Source: JAGVSR01 sp963750715 (GTDB taxonomy: Bacteria; Pseudomonadota; Alphaproteobacteria; Rhizobiales; Hyphomicrobiaceae). Taken from it: 64,000 nucleotides of DNA. Under the pieces are notes generated by a model. It searched no databases and was not told the DNA's origin. It worked only from the letters and a program-made list of their open reading frames with translations. Shown one piece after another: positions 8,127-17,755 of the stretch. Location: assembly GCA_963750715.1 (NCBI GenBank), contig CAVVRP010000012.1:124001-188000 (forward strand). The letters are read 5' to 3'. The position numbers and the translations under genes were made by a program. Position 1 is the stretch's first letter, and every line of letters begins with the position of its first letter.

Positions 8127-9341
8127 ATGACGTTGAAACAAGCTCCGACCCGGTTTCGTCAGGTGCCGCGCAGTGTATGGGCGCTCGGGCTGGTTTCGAT
8201 GTTAATGGACGTCTCCTCAGAGATGATTCACAGCCTCTTGCCGGTTTTCCTCGTGACAGTCGTTGGCGCGGGCACCGTAACCGTCGGGCTGATCGAAGGG
8301 CTTGGCGAAGCGACAGCTGCGATCACCAAGGTGTTCTCCGGAGCACTGTCTGACCGGCTGGGAAAACGCAAGCTGTTGGCCGGAATCGGATACGGGCTGG
8401 GCGCCCTGACAAAACCGATGTTCCCGCTGGCCACAACCGCCGGCGACGTACTGGCCGCGCGGCTCATCGACCGCATTGGGAAAGGCATCAGAGGCGCGCC
8501 GCGCGATGCACTCATTGCGGATGTGACGCCCCAGGAAATCCGGGGGACCGCGTTTGGGGTCCACCAGGCGCTTGATACCGTCGGGGCCTTCGCGGGCCCC
8601 TTGCTGGCCATGATCCTGATGGCCCTCCATGCCAACGATATCCGCTCTGTATTTTGGTGGGCCTCGGTGCCCGCAGTCCTAAGCATCACTATCATCATCT
8701 TCGGTGTGAAAGAGCCCGATGGCATCAAATGCTCCGACCAACGCGGATGGCCCATAAATAAAGCCGAGCTTGGACGCCTGCCGCCGCGTTACTGGCTGGC
8801 TATCGGCATTGGCATCATCGCCACGATGGCCCGCTTCAGCGAAGCGTTTCTGGTGCTTAGGGCACAAAGCGTCGGTCTGGCGCTTGCGCTTCTTCCGTTG
8901 GTGTATGTGTGGATGAACATCGTCTACGCAGTGATCGCCGCACCAGCCGGTGCGGTGTCAGACTGGATTGGGCGAGGCTCGGTGCTGCTTGCCGGCCTCG
9001 CTACCCTTGTCATTGCCGATCTCGTGCTGGCGTTTGTACCGGGACTCGTAGGCGTGTTCATCGGCGTCGGCCTTTGGGGAGCCTATTTGGGCATGTCGCA
9101 AGGGCTGCTATCAGCGCTGGTCGCCGACATAGCTCCAGATGACCTGCGAGGCACTGCCTTCGGCGTCTTCAACCTGCTAACCGGCGGCGCCCTACTTTTT
9201 GCAAGTGTGCTGGCAGGCTGGCTCTGGCATTCCTACAGTCCGACGGCGACATTCGTGGCCGGAGCGGTATTCGCGGCCGTCGCCGTCATCGCTATCGCGG
9301 CGCGAATTGACGAGCAGACGAATGCACCCGATGCGGCTTAG
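8127..9341 (+). CDS. major facilitator superfamily transporter
   Basis: The 404-residue protein has about twelve hydrophobic segments and the MFS loop 2-3 motif SGALSDRLGKRKLLAGIGYGL near residues 66-86, with the second-half counterpart GAVSDWIGRGSVLLAG. The GIRGAPRDALIADVTPQEIRGTAFG stretch is typical of a subgroup of uncharacterised MFS permeases found widely in proteobacteria. It is an inner-membrane secondary transporter; substrate and direction cannot be inferred. The gene begins at ATG 8127 with only a weak ribosome-binding site and stands alone. Confidence 0.88.
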   Translation: MTLKQAPTRFRQVPRSVWALGLVSMLMDVSSEMIHSLLPVFLVTVVGAGTVTVGLIEGLGEATAAITKVFSGALSDRLGKRKLLAGIGYGLGALTKPMFPLATTAGDVLAARLIDRIGKGIRGAPRDALIADVTPQEIRGTAFGVHQALDTVGAFAGPLLAMILMALHANDIRSVFWWASVPAVLSITIIIFGVKEPDGIKCSDQRGWPINKAELGRLPPRYWLAIGIGIIATMARFSEAFLVLRAQSVGLALALLPLVYVWMNIVYAVIAAPAGAVSDWIGRGSVLLAGLATLVIADLVLAFVPGLVGVFIGVGLWGAYLGMSQGLLSALVADIAPDDLRGTAFGVFNLLTGGALLFASVLAGWLWHSYSPTATFVAGAVFAAVAVIAIAARIDEQTNAPDAA

Positions 9342-9732
9342 CCTATTGTATTCAGGTCGGACATTTCGTCGACTTTGGTCTTATCAGAATTCTCTATAAC
9401 GAGCGAAATCGCGCTGCCCTCCACAGCGCTGGCCAATTGATCGACTTGCCAGTGATCTTCGTGTTCTTCCATGTGAAGCAATTGCAGCGCGCGACTGACA
9501 TGCGATAGGGCCTCACCCATGGGTCAGGATTGCCGTAGCAGCCTCGACGAGTCGAAACGATCTGTGACGTAAGGGCTGTGGAGAAGTTCAACAATTCCAA
9601 TGCCGTTGGGTCGGCGCGCAGCCGTTGCGGCATGCGCGACCTTGTGGTGGACGTGCATCCGTGCTCCGCATATTCCAAAATCTGGGGCAAGGGTGGATAA
9701 CGGTGATGTATCTGGGCGGGGAGCCATTACGA
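9342..9732. other. intergenic region, possible 60-residue minus-strand ORF
   Basis: This 391-base stretch separates the MFS gene from the DUF4239 gene. The minus strand has a short open frame (9338-9520) with an acidic composition, beginning MGEALSHVSRALQLL, but no ribosome-binding site and no recognisable family. It is noted as doubtful. The right end carries the GGGGAG site of the next gene. Confidence 0.3.
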
Positions 9733-10530
9733 ATGATTTTCCTTCTGTTTGCGGTTGGCGCTGCCGCCGCGATTTTCATCGGCTCGCTAATTCTGATGAA
9801 TGTCGGGCGGCATGTCGGGGCTCGACGCCTTGCCGAGGAGGGCGCGAGCGCGATGAACGGCCTCAGTGCCGTCGAGAGCGCAGTGTTCGCGCTGATGGGC
9901 CTGCTGCTCGCATTCGCAATATCCGGTGCCCTTCAGAGGTTCGACGAGCGGCGGGCCCTCATACTCCAGGAGGCGAACGCGATCAGCACGGCTTATGATC
10001 GTATCGACTTGCTGAACGTCGATGTCAGGCCGCAAGTGAAGGCGAAACTCAAGTCCTATTTGGAGAACAGACTTGATCTCTACCGAATGCCGATCGAGTA
10101 CTCCGTGGAGAAAGCGGCCGCACTGTATTCGAGTGAGCAACTGGCCAAGATCCGGGTGCTCAAAGGTGACGTCTGGAACGACGCCGTTACCAGCTGCCGC
10201 ATGACGGTCGACACATCGGCGTGCTCTCTGCTTCTGACGGCGCTCAACAATGCATTCGAGGCCGCACGACTGCGCAGCGGCGCTAACGAAAGGCACCCGC
10301 CGCAGATCATGTACGTCATGTTGTTTGGCCTGGGGCTGGCGGGTTCTTTGCTTGCAGGCGTCGGAATGGGCGCATCATCGAAGCGCAGCTGGGTCCATAT
10401 GGTGACGTTCGCTGCGGCGATGTCGGTCGCACTTTACATCATTACCGATATAGAGTTCCCGAGGCTCGGGCTCATCCGTGTCGACTACTTCGATCACGTC
10501 CTTGCTGAGGTTCTAGAGCAGATGCGATGA
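9733..10530 (+). CDS. DUF4239 (bestrophin-like) membrane protein
   Basis: ATG 9733 is preceded by GGGCGGGGAG at a suitable distance, giving 265 residues; an earlier in-frame ATG at 9706 lacks such a site. Two N-terminal membrane segments (FLLFAVGAAAAIFIGSLILM and ESAVFALMGLLLAFAISGAL) frame a short loop, followed by a central cytoplasmic-looking helical region rich in charged residues (FDERRALILQEANAISTAY, a DUF4239 signature) and two C-terminal membrane segments. Function is unknown; the family is compared with bestrophins by predicted topology. The following gene, for a TAXI-type binding protein, starts 81 bases downstream and may share its transcript. Confidence 0.78.
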   Translation: MIFLLFAVGAAAAIFIGSLILMNVGRHVGARRLAEEGASAMNGLSAVESAVFALMGLLLAFAISGALQRFDERRALILQEANAISTAYDRIDLLNVDVRPQVKAKLKSYLENRLDLYRMPIEYSVEKAAALYSSEQLAKIRVLKGDVWNDAVTSCRMTVDTSACSLLLTALNNAFEAARLRSGANERHPPQIMYVMLFGLGLAGSLLAGVGMGASSKRSWVHMVTFAAAMSVALYIITDIEFPRLGLIRVDYFDHVLAEVLEQMR

Positions 10531-10611
10531 GCTGATTTCAGTTTGTCGACGGGGCGGCGATGCAATTCGCCCTAATGATTTTGCCGGGCTGATCCCCGGG
10601 GGGAGAATACG

Positions 10612-11781
10612 ATGAAGTGCCGATTATCGCTCGCAATCGTCGCCGCCTTGACCGCATTCGGCATGCATTCGCCTGCGTGGGCTGGCGATAAGGTGGCCAT
10701 CGCCACGGCCTCGTCGTCGGGGCTTTACTACGCAGCTGGCGAAGCGATCTGCCGCGCCATGGCCGATCGCCCCCACAAGGAGATCGGGTGCGCGGTTATT
10801 GCGAGCCGGGGTTCGACCTCAAATCTGCTCGGACTTGATCCTTTGAAACTGCAGTTCGGCATCGTGCAGTCCGATGTGCAATTCAACGCTGCGACCGGGA
10901 GCGAACTGTTCGCGCTTGTCGGTGCTGCCAGGGATGTCCGGTCGGTTTTGTCTTTGCATTCGGAGGCCTTCACCGTGCTGGTCAAGTCGGAGTCACCCGT
11001 GGCCAAGCTGGATGACCTCAGAGGTAAGCGATTTAACCTTGGCCCGATGGGTACGGGTACGCGCGAGACGGGAGAGGCCATTCTGAATGCGCTCGGATGG
11101 TCGCCGGGCGATCGCTCCAACATCAGTGGTCTTGAGCCGGACAAGACCGCCGCGGCATTGTGCGGCGGGCAGGTCGATGCCGTCGCCTATCTCGTCGGAC
11201 ATCCGTCGCGGGCGATCGAGCAGGAGACCAAAGCCTGCCCGGTCCGTGTGGTGTCGTTACTGCGCACAACGATTGAAAAGCTCGTTCAAAGCCAGCCGCA
11301 CTATGCCGTCGTTGAAATTCCCGGTGGCCTTTATGCCGGCAATCCGAAGCCGGCGACGACCATCGGCGTCAAGGCGACGGTTGTGACATTGGCGAAGGTC
11401 CCCGACGACCTCGTCTATTCCCTCGTTTCTTCCGCATTTGAAAACCTCGGCGAACTTCAAAAAGCGTCTCCTGCGTTGGCATCGCTCGATCCGGCGGAAA
11501 TGATGCAACACGGACTGACCGCGCCTTTGCATCCCGGTGCCATCAAGTACTATCGCGAAAAAGGTTGGGCCGTGCCGGTCGCGCTCATCGGTGGAGAAAC
11601 CGGTAATTCGGCCCCTCCATCGGGTCTCGACGACATAAAGTCTCCAGGATCAATCGTTCTAAAGCCACAGAAAGCACCTACTATTCCAACCGATCAGCTG
11701 GGTGCCGGGATCAATAGGCCAGTCGTGCCGCCTCCCGCCCAGCAAAAGGAGAAATGGGAGACAGGGGTTGAACCATTTTGA
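10612..11781 (+). CDS. TAXI-family TRAP transporter solute-binding protein
   Basis: The 389-residue product has a cleavable signal peptide (MKCRLSLAIVAALTAF...AWAG) followed by VAIATASSSGLYYAAGEAICRAMA, the start typical of TAXI-type periplasmic binding proteins. GIVQSDVQFNA, VAKLDDLRGKRFNLGPMGTGTRETGEAIL and AALCGGQVDAVAYLVGHPS are also characteristic. Such proteins capture a solute, often a carboxylate or amino acid, for a TRAP permease. No DctQ/DctM permease genes are near, so it is an orphan binding protein, which is common for this family. A strong GGGGGGAG site precedes the ATG. The C-terminal 60 residues are Pro-rich and unlike the family core. Confidence 0.87.
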   Translation: MKCRLSLAIVAALTAFGMHSPAWAGDKVAIATASSSGLYYAAGEAICRAMADRPHKEIGCAVIASRGSTSNLLGLDPLKLQFGIVQSDVQFNAATGSELFALVGAARDVRSVLSLHSEAFTVLVKSESPVAKLDDLRGKRFNLGPMGTGTRETGEAILNALGWSPGDRSNISGLEPDKTAAALCGGQVDAVAYLVGHPSRAIEQETKACPVRVVSLLRTTIEKLVQSQPHYAVVEIPGGLYAGNPKPATTIGVKATVVTLAKVPDDLVYSLVSSAFENLGELQKASPALASLDPAEMMQHGLTAPLHPGAIKYYREKGWAVPVALIGGETGNSAPPSGLDDIKSPGSIVLKPQKAPTIPTDQLGAGINRPVVPPPAQQKEKWETGVEPF

Positions 11782-11912
11782 ATCGGCCCACTTTCGTTCA
11801 CGAGATGACTTTTAGATCGTTACGGACTTTTCTTGGCGGGCTTGGGCGGGCGGCTGATGTAAGTCTTTGATTTTGATGTATCCGGACCGATCTGAGGAAT
11901 AAGAAAGCCGGA

Positions 11913-13196
11913 ATGCGAGAGCGCATGACGTCTCATCATCGCAGTGGTGCCGTGCATCACCGGCCAGCGTCGGCTGGGTGGTCGTGGCCGCGAACGATTG
12001 CGATGGCCTGCGTCGTCCTGATGGTCGGGTTGCTCCAGTCCGGGTGCGTGTCCATGACCGCCGCCGGCCTACGCACGGTGGTTCCTGAGTCGCTCGTCGA
12101 ACAGGCCAGCGTCGACAACCTGGAGCACATCCGGTACTGGGGTGATGGCACCCCTGAGGATTATCGTGCACTCGTCGAGCACCGAATAGCCACGGTGCGA
12201 AAGGTGATACCTGACGCCAAGGGCAAGCCACGCGAAATCAACTTCCTCTCCTTGTCGGGCGGCGGCAGCGACGGTGCATTCGGCGCGGGACTTCTCGTGG
12301 GCTGGACGGAGACCGGCAAGCGACCCAAGTTTGACTGCGTAACTGGGATCAGCACCGGTGCCATGATGGCGCCTCTCGCATTCCTGGGCCCGAAGTACGA
12401 CCAGAAACTCAAAGAAGCCTATACGACGCTCAGTACCGATCAGGTGGCGCAGACTCAAGTCTTTGCCGCGCTCGTCGGCGCAGCCGACAGCCTCGCCGAC
12501 ACGACGCCCCTAAAAGCAGTCATTGCGCGCTTCACCAGCGAAGAGATGCTGCAGGAGATCGCAGAGGAACATCGAAAGGGACGTGTTCTTCTCATCGGCA
12601 CCACCAACCTCGATGCGCAGCGATCGGTGATCTGGGATATCGGAGCGCTGGCCGCCAGCGGACATCCAGATTCTCTGGCGTTGATGCGCCAGATCATTCT
12701 TGCCTCTGCCGCTATACCCGGAGCGTTTCCGCCGGTCGAGATTAAAGTGACGGCGGGCGGCAAATCGTATTCTGAGATGCACGTCGATGGAGGCGTGACC
12801 CGGCAGGTGTTTATGTACCCGCCGGGCTACACGCCAAAAGAAGTCGACAAGGCGATCGGCTGGAAAGCGAAGCGTCACGTCTACATCATTCGTAATGCGA
12901 AGCTCGCTCCGGAATTCCTAGCGACCAAGGACAACCTGGTCCCGATCGCAACGCGCTCGATCGATACTCTCATCAAGACGCAGGGGGTGGGGGATCTCTA
13001 CCGGATCTATTCGACGGCAATTCGCGATGGCGTCGACTACAATCTCGCCTACATCCCCGTCGACTTCACGGTCAAAAGCAAGGACGCCTTTGACAAGGAT
13101 TATATGAACGCCTTATTCGATAAGGGCTATGAACTCGGACGGTCTGGCTACCAGTGGCATAAAGCGCCTCCCGGTCTCGACCCCAAGCCCAACTAA
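11913..13196 (+). CDS. patatin-like phospholipase, lipoprotein
   Basis: The 427-residue protein has a lipoprotein signal ending LLQSGC with the acylated cysteine near residue 45. The patatin core follows: oxyanion glycine loop SLSGGGSDGAFGAG, nucleophile elbow GISTG with Ser147, and the catalytic dyad aspartate in HVDGG (Asp292). It is expected to sit on the outer or inner membrane facing the periplasm and hydrolyse acyl esters of lipids. Start choice is between ATG 11913 and ATG 11925; the longer form is kept, though the N-terminal 25 residues are not needed for export. The neighbouring TAXI gene is 130 bases upstream, and a tiny ORF follows at 13217. Confidence 0.88.
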   Translation: MRERMTSHHRSGAVHHRPASAGWSWPRTIAMACVVLMVGLLQSGCVSMTAAGLRTVVPESLVEQASVDNLEHIRYWGDGTPEDYRALVEHRIATVRKVIPDAKGKPREINFLSLSGGGSDGAFGAGLLVGWTETGKRPKFDCVTGISTGAMMAPLAFLGPKYDQKLKEAYTTLSTDQVAQTQVFAALVGAADSLADTTPLKAVIARFTSEEMLQEIAEEHRKGRVLLIGTTNLDAQRSVIWDIGALAASGHPDSLALMRQIILASAAIPGAFPPVEIKVTAGGKSYSEMHVDGGVTRQVFMYPPGYTPKEVDKAIGWKAKRHVYIIRNAKLAPEFLATKDNLVPIATRSIDTLIKTQGVGDLYRIYSTAIRDGVDYNLAYIPVDFTVKSKDAFDKDYMNALFDKGYELGRSGYQWHKAPPGLDPKPN

Positions 13197-13216
13197 AATA
13201 TCAGGAGACGATTTGG

Positions 13217-13333
13217 ATGGGTCAGCGTGCCTTGTGGTTTCTTATCGGCGCGGTGACCGCGTCCGCGTTCTGGTTGATCGTGCTGAACGGCATGGGTCGG
13301 CAATGGCTCGACGTGCTGATGAAAGCCGGCTGA
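13217..13333 (+). CDS. 38-residue single-span membrane peptide
   Basis: A short frame starts at ATG 13217, nine bases after AGGAGA, and stops at 13333. The peptide is one membrane segment (ALWFLIGAVTASAFWLIVLN) followed by a short polar tail, GMGRQWLDVLMKAG. It starts 20 bases after the stop of the patatin-like gene on the same strand, so it is probably cotranscribed. The good ribosome-binding site, position and hydrophobic profile support a real gene. No function can be assigned; small membrane peptides of this sort often bind or stabilise a larger membrane protein. Confidence 0.55.
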   Translation: MGQRALWFLIGAVTASAFWLIVLNGMGRQWLDVLMKAG

Positions 13334-13372
13334 CATTCCCGCCGCATGGCTGCTTCCTTACATCTGCGCAAC

Positions 13373-14383
13373 CTAACGTCCGCGATCGAAGCGCTTGTTG
13401 AACTGACTGGCATCACTCGCGGCGAGCTTGGCCTTGCTTGCGATGAAGCGCGCCACGCGTTCGGGATCAACAGCTCCGGCTTCGATGGCGGCGCGCACGG
13501 CGCATGACGGTTCATTCCCGTGCAGGCAGTTGCGAAACTTGCACTGTCTCGACAACTTTTCGATGTCTTCGAAATCGGGCGAACTTGCTTCGTCAGCACC
13601 CCACAGCTCCAGTCCGCGAATGCCCGGCGTATCCAGGATCGCTCCCCCCTGTGAGCGCACGAACAATTGGCGGTGCGTCGTCGTATGGCGTCCGCGATTG
13701 TCATGCATGCGGACCTCCTGAGTCGCCTGCAGCGCTTCTCCGAGCAGCTTGTTCGTCAAGGTCGATTTGCCCACTCCGGATGAACCGATCAATGCCAGGG
13801 TCTGGCTGCCTTCAAAATAATGTGACAGTTCGCGAACTGCATCGTCGCCCCGCGCACTAATCGCATGCACGGGGACGCCGGCAGCAACGGCGCAAATGTC
13901 ACTGATCCGGGCTGGAACGTCGTCGGCCAGATCGGACTTGTTGGCGACGATGACGGGCATTGCTCCGCTGGCCTGAACAAGGGCGAGGTAGCGTTGCAGC
14001 CGCGGCAGGTTGAAATCGCCATCCAGCGCCATGACGATCAGGACAACATCGACATTGGCCGCAAGCAACTGCGGCCGGCTCTCGCCAGCGGCTTTACGCA
14101 CGAGCGCGGTCGCCCTTGGCAAGACCGCCTCGATCATGGCCTTGTCATCGCCTGTGGCGAGGCGCAGGGCGACGAAATCACCCGCGCCCGGCAGTTCGGA
14201 TCTTTGCCCCGCGGATTTGCGCACGCGGCCGGGGATCGCGGCGCTCAGTTCCGCCGCCTCGGTCGCAACCCTGTAGTGCGTCCGATGCTCGACCACGATG
14301 CGCCCCGGCACCAGCCCTGCCGCGGCATACGGTTCGAAGTCATGCTGCCGGCGTTCATTCCATCCCAACGCCGCCAGTGTCAT
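13373..14383 (-). CDS. rsgA: ribosome small-subunit-dependent GTPase RsgA
   Basis: The 336-residue protein shows the circularly permuted GTPase order that defines RsgA (YjeQ): NKSD (G4, residues 148-151), then GSSGVGKS (G1, 200-207), then DTPG (G3, 251-254). The C-terminal zinc site is complete, with Cys281, Cys286, His288 and Cys294 in the family spacing, and an OB-fold precedes the GTPase domain. RsgA helps late maturation of the 30S subunit. The gene stands alone on the minus strand, converging on the patatin operon. Confidence 0.96.
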   Translation of the reverse strand: MTLAALGWNERRQHDFEPYAAAGLVPGRIVVEHRTHYRVATEAAELSAAIPGRVRKSAGQRSELPGAGDFVALRLATGDDKAMIEAVLPRATALVRKAAGESRPQLLAANVDVVLIVMALDGDFNLPRLQRYLALVQASGAMPVIVANKSDLADDVPARISDICAVAAGVPVHAISARGDDAVRELSHYFEGSQTLALIGSSGVGKSTLTNKLLGEALQATQEVRMHDNRGRHTTTHRQLFVRSQGGAILDTPGIRGLELWGADEASSPDFEDIEKLSRQCKFRNCLHGNEPSCAVRAAIEAGAVDPERVARFIASKAKLAASDASQFNKRFDRGR

Positions 14384-14513
14384 AAAGCTACAGCTCCTGA
14401 GGGCGGGACACCTGCCCGCCGCTGTTGGTCTCTAGCACGATTTGAAGCAGCATCCGGCAAAGCCGTGACAGCGCTGATCCGGGCGTCTTTCCTCCCATTC
14501 AGCGGCGACTCGA

Positions 14514-15137
14514 TCAGTAGCTTGGCGGTGTGATGGCCCAGATGACTACCGTTTCCGTATCGCCTGGGTTCGCGTAACGGTGCGGCTCGTCGCTGGAGAA
14601 CGCGAAGCTGTCGCCTTCGTTAAGTCGGATTTCCTTGTCGCCGATCCATAGATGAAGCTGTCCCTTCATCACGAACCCCGCTTCCTCGCCCTTGTGGACG
14701 TATGGTTCGCTGCTGCTCGAAGCGCCGGGCGGAAAGATGCACCGCAACAGTTCGAGCTTGCGTCCGAGGTTGGGCGACAGCAGTTCGTCGCGGATACCGC
14801 TTCCGAACACAATCGTGCGCTGGGTGCCGGCTCTCACCACGTGATCACGCAGTTCGTCGCCATCGACCGTGGGGGGTGAAAAGAACCAGCCGACTGTAAC
14901 GCCAAGTGTGCGACTGATACCGTGCAAAGCCTTCACCGAGGGGCTGGAGACGCCGCGTTCGATCTGACTGAGGTATCCGACGGACAACCCCGTAAGCATG
15001 GCAACTTCGGAGATGGTGAGCCCGCGCGCCTTGCGCAACTGCTTGACTTCGATGCCGACGCGGTCGTCGAGAGCAGCAACGGCTTGCGCCGTTTGCGATG
15101 CTAACCTCTTCAGCGATCGTACCGAACGGCCGGCCAT
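14514..15137 (-). CDS. XRE-family regulator with C-terminal cupin domain
   Basis: The 207-residue product has an N-terminal helix-turn-helix (GIEVKQLRKARGLTISEVAMLTGLSVGYLSQIERG) and a C-terminal cupin with EEAGFVMKGQLHLWIGDKE and DSFAFSSDEPHRY. Such proteins usually repress amine, polyamine or amino-acid catabolic genes and sense the substrate in the cupin barrel. ATG 15137 has an AAGGA site ten bases upstream; an ATG at 15191 would add 18 unlikely residues. It is divergent from the dimethylglycine dehydrogenase-like gene at 15296 and probably controls it from the 158-base gap between them. A second XRE-cupin gene closes the same locus at 21686. Confidence 0.88.
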   Translation of the reverse strand: MAGRSVRSLKRLASQTAQAVAALDDRVGIEVKQLRKARGLTISEVAMLTGLSVGYLSQIERGVSSPSVKALHGISRTLGVTVGWFFSPPTVDGDELRDHVVRAGTQRTIVFGSGIRDELLSPNLGRKLELLRCIFPPGASSSSEPYVHKGEEAGFVMKGQLHLWIGDKEIRLNEGDSFAFSSDEPHRYANPGDTETVVIWAITPPSY

Positions 15138-15295
15138 GTCCGGTGCATCCTTCAAGTTGGTTCCGGCGCACAATACGTGCCACCGCATCAAAAAGTGAAT
15201 ATTAGCATTGCAAAGTTCACGGTGGTGATGAATCCTTGGATGAATTTTAAACGGCTGCGCTGGTGCGCGGGCCGCAGCCTCCGGGAGGCTCCGCC

Positions 15296-17749
15296 ATGAG
15301 TTCGACCTTTCGCGACAAGGCCGAGGTGCTGATCGTGGGGGGAGGGATCGCCGGTGTTTCCGTCGCCTATCATCTCGCCAAGCTTGGCATTACCGACGTG
15401 GTCTTGTGCGAGCGCAAGCAGTTGACGTGCGGCACGACGTGGCACGCGGCTGGTCTCGTCACGCAATTGCGTGCGACCCGGAACATGACGGAACTGGCAA
15501 AATACACCGGCGAATTGTTCGCCAGTCTCGAAGCGGAAACGGGGCAGGCGACGGGGTTCAGCCAGAGGGGTGCGCTGCGGATCGCCAAGACCGAGGGACG
15601 CTTCGAAGAGTTGAAGCGCGGCGCGTCGATGGGCCGGAATTTTGGACTGCCCGTCGATGTACTCACACCAGACGAGATCAAGGAGCGTTGGTCGCCCTTG
15701 AACACCGACGGCATCGTTGGCGGTCTGTGGCTTCCCAAGGACGGTCAGGTCAATCCGATCGACGTCACGAACGCGATGGCAAAGGGTGCCAGAAACGCCG
15801 GCGTGACGATCATCGAGAACATTCGTGTCGATCGCATCCTCGTGGAGCACGGTCGCGCCTGCGGAGCCATCACGTCCCAGGGCGAAATTCGGGCGAAGAA
15901 AGTGGTGATATGCGGGGGCATGTGGTCGCGCGAACTCGCCGCCTCGAGCGGAGTTTCCCTGCCGCTTCATGCAGCTGAGCATTTCTACATCGTCACCGAA
16001 CCGCTGCCGAAACTGCCGCGCGACCTGCCGGTGCTGTTCGTGACCGACGAGGAGGCCTACTACAAGGAAGATGCGGGCAAGCTGCTGCTGGGCTGCTTCG
16101 AGAAGACGGCAAAGCCGTGGGGACACAACGGCATTCCCGAAGAGTTCTGCTTCGACACGCTTCCCGAGGACTTGGAGCACTTCGAGCCGATCCTGCTGCA
16201 GGCGATCGATCGTGTGCCGATGCTGGCCGAGGTAGGCATTCAGCTGTTCTTCTGCGGACCAGAAAGCTTCACGCCGGACGATCGCTACCTTCTTGGCGAG
16301 ACGCCGGAGGTCGAGAACCTGTTCTGCGCCTGCGGCTTCAATTCGGTTGGCATCCTGTCCTCCGGTGGGGTTGGCAAGGCGCTCTCTCAATGGATCCGCG
16401 ATGGCCGGCCGCCGGTCGAACTGACCGACGTCGACGTACGCCGCATGATGCCGTTCCAGTCGAACCGGAAGTACCTGTATGACCGGACGACGGAAACCCT
16501 CGGCCTCCTGTTCGACATGCACTGGCCATACCGGCAGTTCGCCACCGCCCGAAACGTGCGGCGTAGTCCCTTCCATGACCGGCTTACTGCGCTGGGCGCC
16601 TGCATGACGGAAGCGGCGGGCTACGAGCGTCCCGGCTTCTTCGCCCCGCCGGGCATGGCGCCGGAAATCGCGTATTGCTATGGTCGCCAGAACTGGTTCG
16701 ATGTGACCGGTGCGGAATGCCGCTACACGCGCCAGGCGGTGACGCTGTTCGACCATAGCTGCTTCGTGAAATTCGCTGTCGACGGCCGCGACGCCTGCGC
16801 GGCCCTGAACCTCATCTGCGCCAACGACATCGATGTGCCAGTCGGTCGTCTCGTCTACACGCAGTGGCTGAACGCGCACGGTGGGATAGAGGCAGATGTA
16901 ACGGTAACGCGGCTTTCGGAATTGTCATTCCTCGTCGTCACGATCTCGACGTCGCAGGTACGCGACTTTGCCTGGCTGACGAGACACTTGCCCGAAGGCG
17001 CGCATGTATTCGCGCGCGACGTTTCCTCGGGGCTGCCGATGTTGGCCCTCATGGGTCCGAACTCTCGCGCGCTGCTGCAGTCGGTTTCGAATGCGGATCT
17101 GTCGAATGCCGCTTTCCCATTCGGCACCAGCCGCGAAATCGAAGTCGGCTACGCCAAAGTGCGCGCCAACCGCGTCACGTTCGTCGGTGAGTTGGGATAC
17201 GAGCTGCTCATCCCGGCTGAGTTCGCGCAGCATGTATTCGATGTCCTTGTCGAGGCAGGACAAGCCTTCGGTTTGAAACAGGCGGGTTTCTTCGCGCTCA
17301 ACTCGCTGCGCATGGAAAAGGGTTATCGGCATTGGGGCCACGACATCGGTGAGGATAATACGCCGCTCGAAGCGGGGCTTGGCTTTGCGGTCGCGTGGGA
17401 GAAGAGTGGCGGTTTCATCGGCCGCGAGGAACTGTTGCGCCGGCGCGAAGCAGGGCCTCTGAAGCGCCGGCTAGTACAGGTTCGCTTGGTAGGCGCGGAT
17501 GCGCCGATGCTCTATCACGAGGAGCCAATCTGGCGCGCGGGTTCCATCATCGGTTCGATTACATCGGGCGGATATGGCCACTGCGTCGGCGCCTCGCTCG
17601 GCATGGGCTACGTGCATTGCGAGGAAGGCGTCGACGCGGGTTGGCTCGCGACGGAGCCCGTGGAGGTCGAAGTCGCCTGGAAGCGTTACCCGGCGCGCGC
17701 GCAGCTGGCCCCCTGGTATGATCCAAAGTCCGAGCGAGTAAAGTCGTGA
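15296..17749 (+). CDS. FAD-dependent oxidoreductase/GcvT fusion, dimethylglycine or sarcosine dehydrogenase type
   Basis: The 817-residue protein has an N-terminal DAO domain with the FAD loop VLIVGGGIAGVSVAY (residues 11-25) and TTWHAAGL, whose His50 is the site of covalent FAD in dimethylglycine dehydrogenases. After an FAO linker around residues 370-430, the C-terminal half is an aminomethyltransferase (GcvT) module with folate-binding motifs such as LMGPNSRALL, GELGYELLIP and LNSLRMEKGYRHWGHDI. Enzymes of this build oxidatively demethylate N-methyl amino acids and pass the one-carbon unit to tetrahydrofolate. Substrate is not determined. ATG 15296 follows GGGAGG. Neighbouring permease and aldehyde dehydrogenase genes suggest a full uptake-and-oxidation route. 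Confidence 0.92.
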   Translation: MSSTFRDKAEVLIVGGGIAGVSVAYHLAKLGITDVVLCERKQLTCGTTWHAAGLVTQLRATRNMTELAKYTGELFASLEAETGQATGFSQRGALRIAKTEGRFEELKRGASMGRNFGLPVDVLTPDEIKERWSPLNTDGIVGGLWLPKDGQVNPIDVTNAMAKGARNAGVTIIENIRVDRILVEHGRACGAITSQGEIRAKKVVICGGMWSRELAASSGVSLPLHAAEHFYIVTEPLPKLPRDLPVLFVTDEEAYYKEDAGKLLLGCFEKTAKPWGHNGIPEEFCFDTLPEDLEHFEPILLQAIDRVPMLAEVGIQLFFCGPESFTPDDRYLLGETPEVENLFCACGFNSVGILSSGGVGKALSQWIRDGRPPVELTDVDVRRMMPFQSNRKYLYDRTTETLGLLFDMHWPYRQFATARNVRRSPFHDRLTALGACMTEAAGYERPGFFAPPGMAPEIAYCYGRQNWFDVTGAECRYTRQAVTLFDHSCFVKFAVDGRDACAALNLICANDIDVPVGRLVYTQWLNAHGGIEADVTVTRLSELSFLVVTISTSQVRDFAWLTRHLPEGAHVFARDVSSGLPMLALMGPNSRALLQSVSNADLSNAAFPFGTSREIEVGYAKVRANRVTFVGELGYELLIPAEFAQHVFDVLVEAGQAFGLKQAGFFALNSLRMEKGYRHWGHDIGEDNTPLEAGLGFAVAWEKSGGFIGREELLRRREAGPLKRRLVQVRLVGADAPMLYHEEPIWRAGSIIGSITSGGYGHCVGASLGMGYVHCEEGVDAGWLATEPVEVEVAWKRYPARAQLAPWYDPKSERVKS

Positions 17750-17755
17750 GCGGGT

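Noticed and set aside
8217..8755. Minus-strand ORFs opposite the MFS gene
   Set aside because: They lie antisense to the transmembrane helices and MFS signature of the plus-strand gene.
15188..16879. Minus-strand ORF of 563 codons opposite the DMGDH-like gene
   Set aside because: It is antisense to a clearly conserved FAD/GcvT protein and has an Arg/His-rich composition typical of shadow frames in high-GC DNA.
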